Shown here: positions 22,755 through 29,482 of the stretch, one piece after another
Layout of the letters: the number at the start of each line of letters is the position of its first letter
How positions within the stretch are numbered: the stretch's first letter is position 1
Assembly: GCA_019424865.1 (NCBI GenBank)
Contig: JAHYYS010000009.1
Location: 1-45,183, forward strand
Reading direction: 5' to 3'
DNA from: a bacterium
GTDB lineage: Bacteria; Bacillota; Clostridia; Oscillospirales; Oscillospiraceae
Length of the DNA stretch: 45,183 nt
Position numbers and translations under genes: made by a program
Notes under the pieces: generated by a model
Seen by the model: only the letters and a program-made list of their open reading frames with translations
What the model was told of the DNA's origin: nothing
Databases searched by the model: none

Positions 22755-23471
22755 ATGAAGGATCGTCTCGGCGTTTTGGGCGGCATGGGCCCCCAGGCCA
22801 CCAATACGTTTTATCAGTATGTCATTGACCGCACGGACGCCCGTACGGACCAGGAGCACGTCAATGCCCTGATTTTGTCGGACAGCGGCGTTCCCGACCG
22901 AACCCAGGCCATTCTGGGCACGGAGGAGCAGCGGGAGGCGGTGTACCAGCGTCTGCTGGCCGACGCCCGGCTGCTGGAGGGGGCGGGGTGCACCGTCATT
23001 GCCGTCCCCTGCAACACCTCCCACTTTTTTATCCCCCGGGTGCAGGAGCAGATCTCCATCCCCATCCTGCACATGATCCGGGAGACGGCCCGGGAGCTGG
23101 CCGCCCAGGGCAGACGCCGCCCCGGCATTCTGGCCACCGACGGCACCATCCGCACCGGGCTGTATCAGACGGAGTTTGCCGCCTGCGGGATTCAGGCGGC
23201 GGTCCCCTCCCCCGCCGCCCAGCGTCTGGTCATGTCCCTGATCTATGACGACATCAAGGCGGGCCGGGACGGGGACCCGGAGAAGTTTGCCGCCATCCAC
23301 CGGGATCTGGTGGGACAGGGCTGCGACTGCGCCGTGCTGGCCTGCACCGAGCTGTCGGTGTTCGCGGCCCAGCACCACCTCTCCCCTTTCTACACCGACG
23401 CCATGGCCGTGCTGGCCGAGCGGGCCGTGCTGGCCTGCCACAGGCCGCTGCGGACCATCTTTGTAAAATAA
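22755..23471 (+). CDS. Aspartate/glutamate racemase family protein
   Basis: A 238-residue PLP-independent racemase. GVLGGMGPQATNTFY is the family start. The two catalytic cysteines are present in VPCNTSH (about residue 84) and ACTELS (about residue 198). It probably makes D-Asp from L-Asp in the cytoplasm for the ATP-grasp ligase upstream. ATG 22755 has only a weak GGTGATG in front; a TTG at 22719 has no ribosome site. It is third in the cluster, and MurE-kinase follows after 63 bases. Confidence 0.9.
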   Translation: MKDRLGVLGGMGPQATNTFYQYVIDRTDARTDQEHVNALILSDSGVPDRTQAILGTEEQREAVYQRLLADARLLEGAGCTVIAVPCNTSHFFIPRVQEQISIPILHMIRETARELAAQGRRRPGILATDGTIRTGLYQTEFAACGIQAAVPSPAAQRLVMSLIYDDIKAGRDGDPEKFAAIHRDLVGQGCDCAVLACTELSVFAAQHHLSPFYTDAMAVLAERAVLACHRPLRTIFVK

Positions 23472-23534
23472 AACACGAAACAAGACGGCGGACCCGGCCC
23501 TCCGGGGCCGCCGCGTGACGAATGAGGTGCCTGC

Positions 23535-25910
23535 ATGGAACACACTGTTTACACCCTTGGGGACTATATCCGCCTGCTGGAGGAGCGGGACCTGCTGGCC
23601 GCCCCCGTGCCGGAGGGGCTGGACCGGTCCGCCCCCGTGCCGCTGGTGTCCTACGACTCCCGCCAGGTGGAGCCGGGCACCCTGTTTTTGTGCAAGGGGG
23701 CGGGCTTTCGGGAGGAATTCCTTCAGTCCGCCCGGGAGAAGGGGGCGGCGGCCTATGTCAGCCAGGTCCCCTACCCCGGGGTGGACCTGCCCTGCCTGCT
23801 GGTGCGGGACATGCGGCTGTCCATCGCCCCCCTGGCCGACCTGTACTACGGCCACCCCTCCCGGCGGCTGAAGGTGGTGGGCATCACCGGCACCAAGGGC
23901 AAGTCCTCCACCGCCTATTACCTGAAATATATCCTGGATGAGGATATGGCCCGGAAGGGCAAGGGGGAGAGCGGCATCATCTCCTCCATCGACACCTATG
24001 ACGGGGCGGAGCGCTTTGAGTCCCACCTGACCACCCCGGAGCCCCTGGAGCTCCAGCGCCACTTTGCCAACGCCCTGGACAGCGGCATGGAGTATCTCAC
24101 CATGGAGGTGTCCAGCCAGGCCCTGAAGTACCACCGGACTTTGTGCACCCGGTTTGCGGCCGCCTGCTTTCTGAACATCGGCACCGACCACATCTCCCCC
24201 ATCGAGCACCCGGACTTTGAGGACTATTTTTCCTCCAAGCTGCGGATTTTCGCCCAGGCGGACCTGTGCTGCGTCAATCTGGACAGCGACCACGCCGGCC
24301 GGGTGCTCCAGGCCGCCCGGAACAGCGGCCGGCCGGTGATCACCTTCTCCCGCCGGGACGAGGAGGCCGACGTATACGCCTCCCAGATCCGCAAACAGGG
24401 GGGCGACATCCTGTTCCGGGTGCGCACCCGGCGCTTCCAGCGGCAGTTCCGGCTGACCATGCCGGGGCTGTTCAACGTGGAGAACGCTCTGGCCGCCATC
24501 GCCCTGAGCCAGGGGCTGGACATCCCGGAGGAGTGCGTCTATGTGGGGCTGATGAAGGCCCGGGTGCCCGGCCGCATGGAGGTGTACACCAACGCCGACG
24601 ACACGGTGGTGGCCATTGTGGACTACGCCCACAACCGCATGTCCTTTGAGACGCTCTACCGCTCGGTGCGGGAGGAGTACCCCGGCCGGCGGATTGTCAC
24701 GGTGTTCGGCTGCCCGGGCAGCAAGGCGCTGGACCGGCGGCAGGACCTGGGCGAGGCGGCGGGGGCCAACTCCGACCTGGTCATCCTCACCGAGGAGGAC
24801 TCGGGGGAGGAGGACACCCTGGACATCTGCCGGGAGATCGCCCGGTATGTGGAGGCGGCGGGGACGGAGTACTCCATCGAGCCCAACCGGGGGGAGGCCA
24901 TCCGTCAGGCCATCCTGGGCTGCCAGGGGCGGCCCTCGGTGGTGCTGATCACCGGCAAGGGGGCGGAGACCCGCCAGAAGCGGGGCAGGGAGTATATTGA
25001 CACGCCCTCGGACGTGGAGTACGCCCAGAGCTTTTTGCAGGAGTACGACGTGGCCCACCGCCTGGACGGGCTGGAGAAGGTGCGCAGCCTGCTGTCCGTC
25101 CTGCCGGTGCTCAAGCGCCAGGAGGGCCGGACGGCGGTGGTGAAATACGGGGGCTCCGCCCTGTCCCGGGGGGAGAATGTGGACACCATCCTTCAGGATG
25201 TGGCCGCCCTGCGCATGGCGGGGATGCGGGTGGTGCTGGTCCACGGGGGCGGAAAGAATATCACCGCCCTGCTGGACAGGCTGAAGGTGCCCACCCGGTT
25301 TGAAAACGGCTACCGCTATACGGACCAGGCCACCCTGGAGGCGGCGGAGATGGCCCTGTCCGCCCAGGTGAACAAGGACATTGTGGGCCAGCTGCGGCGG
25401 CTGGAGGTGTCCGCCGTGGGCATCTCGGGCAAGGACGGGGGGCTGATCACCGCCTCGGTGAAGGATCCAGCCCTGGGCCGGGTGGGCGAAATCGCCCGGG
25501 TGGAGCCCAAGGTGCTGGAGGTGCTGATGGACGGGGATTTCCTCCCCGTGGTCTCCCCCATCGCCCTGGGGCTGGACGGGGAGGGCCTGAACTGCAACGC
25601 CGACGACGCCGCCCGGGCCATTGCCGAGGCCCTGGGGGCGGACAGCCTGGTATTCCTCACCGACGTGGGCGGGGTGCTGCTGGACAGCCACAACGCCAAG
25701 ACCGCCGTGGGGCGCATGGACACCCGCCGGGCCCAGGAGCTGATGGACTCGGGCCTGATTGCCGGGGGCATGGTGCCCAAGCTGCGGGGCTGCATCCACG
25801 CCGTCCGGTCCGGAGTGGGCGAGGTGTCCATCCTGGACGGCCGGAAGGAGCACGTGCTGCTGCTGCACATGCTGGGCCAGCGGGCGGCGGGCACCACCAT
25901 CACGGGATGA
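23535..25910 (+). CDS. MurE-like ligase fused to acetylglutamate kinase domain
   Basis: A 791-residue two-enzyme fusion. Residues 1-~505 are a Mur ligase close to MurE: YDSRQVEPGTLF (UDP-sugar loop), GITGTKGKSSTAYY (ATP loop, about 116), MEVSSQAL (about 190) and VDYAHNRMSF. The usual MurE specificity motif DNPR is replaced by EEDSGEED (about 420). Residues ~530-791 form a complete amino-acid kinase of the N-acetylglutamate kinase type: VVKYGGSAL, LVHGGGKNI, NGYRYTDQ, GISGKDGG, NADDAARAIA, LTDVGGVL and AGGMVPKL. Each half has near-normal length and all core residues, so both are probably active. The start ATG 23535 follows GAGGTG. It is the last gene of the D-Asp cluster. Confidence 0.9.
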   Translation: MEHTVYTLGDYIRLLEERDLLAAPVPEGLDRSAPVPLVSYDSRQVEPGTLFLCKGAGFREEFLQSAREKGAAAYVSQVPYPGVDLPCLLVRDMRLSIAPLADLYYGHPSRRLKVVGITGTKGKSSTAYYLKYILDEDMARKGKGESGIISSIDTYDGAERFESHLTTPEPLELQRHFANALDSGMEYLTMEVSSQALKYHRTLCTRFAAACFLNIGTDHISPIEHPDFEDYFSSKLRIFAQADLCCVNLDSDHAGRVLQAARNSGRPVITFSRRDEEADVYASQIRKQGGDILFRVRTRRFQRQFRLTMPGLFNVENALAAIALSQGLDIPEECVYVGLMKARVPGRMEVYTNADDTVVAIVDYAHNRMSFETLYRSVREEYPGRRIVTVFGCPGSKALDRRQDLGEAAGANSDLVILTEEDSGEEDTLDICREIARYVEAAGTEYSIEPNRGEAIRQAILGCQGRPSVVLITGKGAETRQKRGREYIDTPSDVEYAQSFLQEYDVAHRLDGLEKVRSLLSVLPVLKRQEGRTAVVKYGGSALSRGENVDTILQDVAALRMAGMRVVLVHGGGKNITALLDRLKVPTRFENGYRYTDQATLEAAEMALSAQVNKDIVGQLRRLEVSAVGISGKDGGLITASVKDPALGRVGEIARVEPKVLEVLMDGDFLPVVSPIALGLDGEGLNCNADDAARAIAEALGADSLVFLTDVGGVLLDSHNAKTAVGRMDTRRAQELMDSGLIAGGMVPKLRGCIHAVRSGVGEVSILDGRKEHVLLLHMLGQRAAGTTITG

Positions 25911-26056
25911 TGGCGTCCCTGAAGCGCCGGGGCGGCTTCATAGTGGGGAATTAAGTTACGTCCCGGATGGCTGCATGCGTAAATGACGCTTCTTCATGGC
26001 GGAAAGGGCGGCTTTTTCGTAAGAAATTGAGTTCCTTCCGCCATGCAATCCCGCTA
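25911..26056. other. Gap after the MurE-kinase gene, inverted repeat
   Basis: No gene is seen. CATGGCGGAAAGG (from about 25997) is matched by CCTTCCGCCATG (about 26034-26045), a distal inverted repeat of ~12 bases that merges into the terminator and mosaic repeat beyond. Confidence 0.5.
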
Positions 26057-26100
26057 AAAAAGCGGCTTGTCAATTGATCGAAATTGACAAGCCGCTTTTT
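26057..26100. terminator. Bidirectional terminator after the MurE-kinase gene
   Basis: Perfect 19-base arms (26057-26075 and 26082-26100) with a GATCGA loop. The outer ends are A5/T5, so the hairpin can stop the plus-strand cluster and the minus-strand gene downstream. Confidence 0.85.
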
Positions 26101-26370
26101 CGACAGTCACAGGCGCCCCCGGAGTCCCGGGGGCGCCTCAGCTTGTCAAAAAAGCCCTCCTGCAAGGAGTTCCGCCGTCCGCAGACGGCGGAATAAAATG
26201 AAATCCAGTCATTTCCAAGGACATGTGCCTGGGAAATGACACCTCTCACGAAATTTTGGGCGACAATTTCGCAAGAAATCGAGCCTGAAATTTCGTGCGG
26301 CCTACTCGAAAAAGTGGCATTCGCCACTTTTTCGACAGTCTCAGGCGCCCCCGGAGTCCCGGGGGCGCCT
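26101..26370 (-). repeat. Mosaic hairpin repeat, copy 1
   Basis: It lies in the minus orientation. In order it carries a GACTGTCGAAAAAG hairpin module, a CACGAAATT...AATTTCG hairpin, a GTCATTTCC...GGAAATGAC hairpin, a CCGCCGTC/GACGGCGG hairpin and an AACTCCTTGCAGGAGGGC hairpin with T-run. A 28-base palindrome occurs identically at both ends (26111-26138 and 26343-26370). Related copies are at 31311-31480 and 44488-44755. Confidence 0.85.
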
Positions 26371-26388
26371 GTGGATAACTTGGGGAAA

Positions 26389-27891
26389 TTATCTGAGGTA
26401 GTTCAGGGGGTTGACGGCGGTGCCGTTGACCCGCACCTCAAAGTGGCAGTGGACGCCGGTGGCCCGGCCGGTGCTGCCCGCCTTGGCGATGGCCTGGCCC
26501 TGGTACACCTTATCCCCCGCCGACACCAGCAGAGAGGAATTGTGGGCGTAATAGGTCTGGGTGCCGTTGTCGTGGGTGATGATGACCAGCTTGCCGTAGG
26601 TGCCCTTGGTACCGGCAAAGGTGACGGTGCCGCCGTCGGCCGCCTTGATAGTGGCGCCGTAGGAGGCGGTGATATCCAATCCGGAGTGGTAGCTGTATCC
26701 GCCGAAGATGTACCGGCCGCCGAAGTAGGAGCTGATGCGCCCGTTGATGGGCCAGATGTAGGTGCCCTTGGAGGCGGTTTTGGGCTTCTCCTTGGTGCCC
26801 ACGGCCTTGACGGTGGTGGTGGGCTCCCGCAGGGTGGTGGAGGAGACCACCTCCCGCTGGTGCTCCACGCCGTTGACATAGGTGACATTGGCCTCAATCT
26901 GGGCCTCGCCCTCCACGCCCTGGGTGATAATCTTGGAGTCCCCGATATACATGGAGCTGTCCTCCACCTCTTCCACCGGGCATTCGATGGCCTGGGTGTA
27001 CACCTCGTGGTCCACGGTCTGGACGGACAGGGTGGGAATGACCTCCTTGACGTTGAGCACGTCGCCGATCATCAGGCGGTTGATATCCACGTCGGGGTTG
27101 AGGTTTTTCAGGTCGCTGACCGCCATGTCGTTGGCATAGGCGATGGCGTTGAAGGTGTCGCCCTTCTGCACGGTATAGGTGGTTTCGCCGGTGGTGTTGG
27201 CCTCCAGCGCCGCCTGGAGCTCGCTGATGGACATCAGCACGTCGGAGGCGTAGACATAATCCACGGTGACCTCCTCCACAAAGTCCACCGAAACGGTGTT
27301 CTCCGTCACATACTGGGCCTTCATGGACTCCAGCATCTCGTTGAGGGCGGCCTCGTCCTTCACCACGCCGATCACCTGGCCGCCCACGGAGACCCGATAC
27401 TCCCGCAGCTGGTCGCTGACCTGGTTGAGCTGTCCGTAGAAGAAGGTTTCAATATCCTCCTGGGGAGTCAGATCGGTCTTCAGAGTCAGGGCGAACTGGT
27501 AGTCCACCTGGCCCTGGATGTCATAGTCGTGGCCCAGAAGGGCGGTGCCCTCCGTCTCCACCTTCTGGATGGCGTCGCTGACCATGCTCTGATCCGCCAC
27601 CACGCCGATCTCCTGGCCGTCCACGGTGACGGAGTAGCTGGGGCTGTACAGGGTGGTGATGGTCAGAGCCAGGCCCAGAGCGGCGGCCACCCCCAGAAAG
27701 GTAATGGGGCCCACCGCCCGGTTGCCCGCCACCGCGTCGTGGGCCAGATAGGCCCAGCGGCGGAAATGGATGCGGGACCACTCCTTGAGTGCCTTCAGCT
27801 GCCGCCTGAGCTCCTCCTGGCGCTCCTGACGGCTGACGTGAGGCGTCGGGAGGGCCGCCTCCGGTTGAATCCGTTCCTGAAGCTGATTCAT
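26389..27891 (-). CDS. Membrane-anchored M23 peptidase with LysM and G5 domains
   Basis: A 500-residue cell-wall protein. The ~60-residue basic cytoplasmic N-terminus is followed by one transmembrane helix (61-81). A helical or beta region, a LysM peptidoglycan-binding domain (YTVQKGDTFNAIAYAND, about 237-283), a G5-type domain (about 286-367) and a C-terminal M23 (LytM) domain follow. Zinc ligands are visible in HSGLDI and HCHFEV. It probably cuts peptide cross-links or activates other hydrolases during growth or sporulation. Promoter 27969-27997 carries a WalR-like box. Confidence 0.93.
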   Translation of the reverse strand: MNQLQERIQPEAALPTPHVSRQERQEELRRQLKALKEWSRIHFRRWAYLAHDAVAGNRAVGPITFLGVAAALGLALTITTLYSPSYSVTVDGQEIGVVADQSMVSDAIQKVETEGTALLGHDYDIQGQVDYQFALTLKTDLTPQEDIETFFYGQLNQVSDQLREYRVSVGGQVIGVVKDEAALNEMLESMKAQYVTENTVSVDFVEEVTVDYVYASDVLMSISELQAALEANTTGETTYTVQKGDTFNAIAYANDMAVSDLKNLNPDVDINRLMIGDVLNVKEVIPTLSVQTVDHEVYTQAIECPVEEVEDSSMYIGDSKIITQGVEGEAQIEANVTYVNGVEHQREVVSSTTLREPTTTVKAVGTKEKPKTASKGTYIWPINGRISSYFGGRYIFGGYSYHSGLDITASYGATIKAADGGTVTFAGTKGTYGKLVIITHDNGTQTYYAHNSSLLVSAGDKVYQGQAIAKAGSTGRATGVHCHFEVRVNGTAVNPLNYLR

Positions 27892-27945
27892 AGTTTACCT
27901 CGCTGCAGATGCGTTCCGAAGAAAAATGACAAATCGGGAAAAAGA

Positions 27946-27962
27946 GTTACAAATTGGTAACA
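27946..27962 (-). promoter_or_regulatory. WalR-type box at the M23 peptidase promoter
   Basis: On the minus strand TGTTAC-CAATT-TGTAAC fits the WalR (YycF) consensus TGTWAH-N5-TGTWAH at every position. It starts at the predicted transcription start, so it could act as a repressor site. Confidence 0.65.
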
Positions 27963-27968
27963 AAGAGT

Positions 27969-27997
27969 ACTATACACGCTTTTTGGCCATTCGTCAA
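27969..27997 (-). promoter_or_regulatory. Promoter of the M23 peptidase gene
   Basis: On the minus strand TTGACG (27992-27997), 17 bases and TATAGT (27969-27974); the start point is near 27962. Confidence 0.85.
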
Positions 27998-28023
27998 GTC
28001 CTCCCTTGGGCCGGGAGATAAAA

Positions 28024-28054
28024 GCGGGGCGGCGAAAGCACCGCTTTCACCGCC
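28024..28054 (-). terminator. Terminator of the small membrane protein gene
   Basis: GGGGCGG...GAAAGC pairs with GCTTTC...CCGCCCC. On the minus strand it is followed by GCTTTTATC. Confidence 0.6.
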
Positions 28055-28167
28055 CCAAAGGCCCGATATATGGTAGAAAAATGAGAGAAATAAAGGGAAA
28101 AACACAAAAACCTCCGCAGGGGGCCAAAGCCCGCAGAAAAAATTTCGTCGGATTCACGAAGGCGGAC

Positions 28168-28455
28168 TCAGCCCAGCAGCAGATAGAGGGTAAAGGACAG
28201 GGTCATGACCACCACGCTCAGGCTGGCGCAGGCGTCCAGCAGCAGCGCGCCGCGCCGGCGGCGATCCCTGCGCCGGGGCCTGGGGAAAACGGGCTGGGGG
28301 GCCTCTCCGCCCTGTTCAGACTCCCCCCAGGGCTCCCGCGGAAGGGTCGGAACGGCAGTGCGCCCCCGCGCCGCGGACCGCCGGTATTCCGCCAGATCCA
28401 CAATCTTGCCGGGACGGCTTACAATATTGGCTGTGGAGTAAAAAATTGTCTGCAT
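28168..28455 (-). CDS. Small single-span membrane protein behind LexA-like boxes
   Basis: A 95-residue protein of no recognised family. It starts MQTIFYSTANIVSRPGKIVD, continues with a polar, Arg/Pro-rich cytoplasmic middle (RPRRRDRRRR) and ends in one transmembrane helix (LLDACASLSVVVMTLSFTLYL). It is a tail-anchored topology by appearance. Two LexA-like sites flank the -10 of its promoter (28561-28598), so it may be DNA-damage induced; small SOS membrane proteins that halt division exist in Gram-positives, but no homology is claimed. Confidence 0.6.
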   Translation of the reverse strand: MQTIFYSTANIVSRPGKIVDLAEYRRSAARGRTAVPTLPREPWGESEQGGEAPQPVFPRPRRRDRRRRGALLLDACASLSVVVMTLSFTLYLLLG

Positions 28456-28560
28456 TCTGTATCCCCCCGCATGTGGATTGTTTGATGGGTACAGCTTACC
28501 TGACAGGCAGACCCAAAAACCGGACGATTCCGCTGTCCGTCAGAGGAGGCGGGCAGAAAA

Positions 28561-28598
28561 GAACGGATGTTCTATATATAAAATACAACATTTGTTCG
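28561..28598 (-). promoter_or_regulatory. Two LexA-like boxes around the -10 of the small membrane protein gene
   Basis: Site 1: GAAC-GGAT-GTTC (28561-28572) has the exact core of the Gram-positive SOS box CGAACRNRYGTTYG. Site 2: on the minus strand CGAAC-AAAT-GTTGT (28585-28598) matches 12 of 14 positions. Site 2 lies between the -35 and -10. Confidence 0.55.
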
Positions 28599-28608
28599 AA
28601 AAAGTCAA
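28580..28608 (-). promoter_or_regulatory. Promoter of the small membrane protein gene
   Basis: On the minus strand TTGACT (28603-28608), 17 bases and TATTTT (28580-28585). A LexA-like site fills the spacer. Confidence 0.7.
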
Positions 28609-28630
28609 GGGCGAATTTGACCGCCCCGGC

Positions 28631-29158
28631 CTATGGCTGGGGAGCGGTCCAGTCCGGCTCCACCTGATAGCGGTCGTCAATCAGAAGGCAGGGGTGGTGG
28701 TACTGCCGGCACAGCCGCAGACAGCGGGCGTTGTCCTCCAGCAGGAACTCCAGGGTGCACCAGGAGTCGTCCCCGCGCCGTTCCGCCACGCTGGCATAGC
28801 GCTTGACGTCCCCGAAATGGCGCCGGAGGTAGGAAGAACTCATCACCAGGCAGCAGAAGCGGATCTCCGACAGGGCCTGGGGGTCAAAGTCCTCCTTCCA
28901 GCTGAAGGGGATGTAGCCCCCCTCCACAATGAGGTTCTGCCCGTTTTCCAGGGCGGTTTTGATCATCTCCCGGACAATGGGCCACAAATAGCCCTCCAGC
29001 TCCCGGTCGTCCTCCGGCGTCAGGGCGGTGTTCCCGCTTCGGATCAGCCCCATTTTTAAAAGGTCGATGGACAGGCAGGGATAATGGTACTGTTCAATCA
29101 GCTTTTGCGCCAGCAGGGTTTTCCCCGTGTGGGAGGCGCCGGCAATCAAGAAAATCAT
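28631..29158 (-). CDS. P-loop nucleotide/small-molecule kinase-like protein
   Basis: A 175-residue soluble P-loop NTPase. Walker A is GASHTGKTLL (6-15) near the N-terminus. PCLSIDLLKMGLIRSG resembles the substrate strand of AAA_33/zeta-type small kinases, and LIVEGGYIPF is a Walker B-like strand. Its substrate is unknown. The start ATG 29158 is close after AGAAGAGG, and a promoter lies at 29204-29232. It has no operon partner. Confidence 0.75.
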   Translation of the reverse strand: MIFLIAGASHTGKTLLAQKLIEQYHYPCLSIDLLKMGLIRSGNTALTPEDDRELEGYLWPIVREMIKTALENGQNLIVEGGYIPFSWKEDFDPQALSEIRFCCLVMSSSYLRRHFGDVKRYASVAERRGDDSWCTLEFLLEDNARCLRLCRQYHHPCLLIDDRYQVEPDWTAPQP

Positions 29159-29203
29159 GGGCCTCTTCTCCCCTTTCCCGCGGCGGTCAGGTCCGCGGTG
29201 CAA

Positions 29204-29232
29204 ATTGTACCATAGGGAGCGGGCTGTTACAA
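29204..29232 (-). promoter_or_regulatory. Promoter of the P-loop kinase gene
   Basis: On the minus strand TTGTAA (29227-29232), 17 bases and TACAAT (29204-29209). Confidence 0.7.
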
Positions 29233-29299
29233 GGCGGGCGAAGGGGGGGCGGCTGCGGGCGTCTCCCGGCCCGCAGCAAAAGATTTTCTTCCAAAAACG

Positions 29300-29328
29300 T
29301 TGCCTTTTTTGAAAAATGGGGGTATAAT
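29300..29328 (+). promoter_or_regulatory. Promoter of typA
   Basis: TTGCCT (29300-29305), 17 bases and a perfect TATAAT (29323-29328). The leader to typA is about 150 bases. Confidence 0.85.
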
Positions 29329-29482
29329 ACCACGTCTATACTGTATGGGAATCGAGAATTTCAAGGCTTGGGGGCGCGGAGGGGACGGGCGTCCTGCCCG
29401 CGGCCCTGGAGTTTTGTTCAGCTGCACCCTCTGCCGCCGGTCCGGCAGAGCGGCTTTGCCATAAGTAGGAGGAAAACAGAAG

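Noticed and set aside
22584..25868. A 1094-codon open frame antisense to the ligase, racemase and MurE-kinase genes
   Set aside because: It is a by-product of G+C-rich third positions. It is low-complexity (Gly, His, Gln, Pro, Val), has no known motif, and the plus-strand genes carry full enzyme signatures.
26101..26370. Mosaic repeat as an insertion sequence
   Set aside because: It is too short for a transposase and no coding frame is present; a non-autonomous element remains possible.
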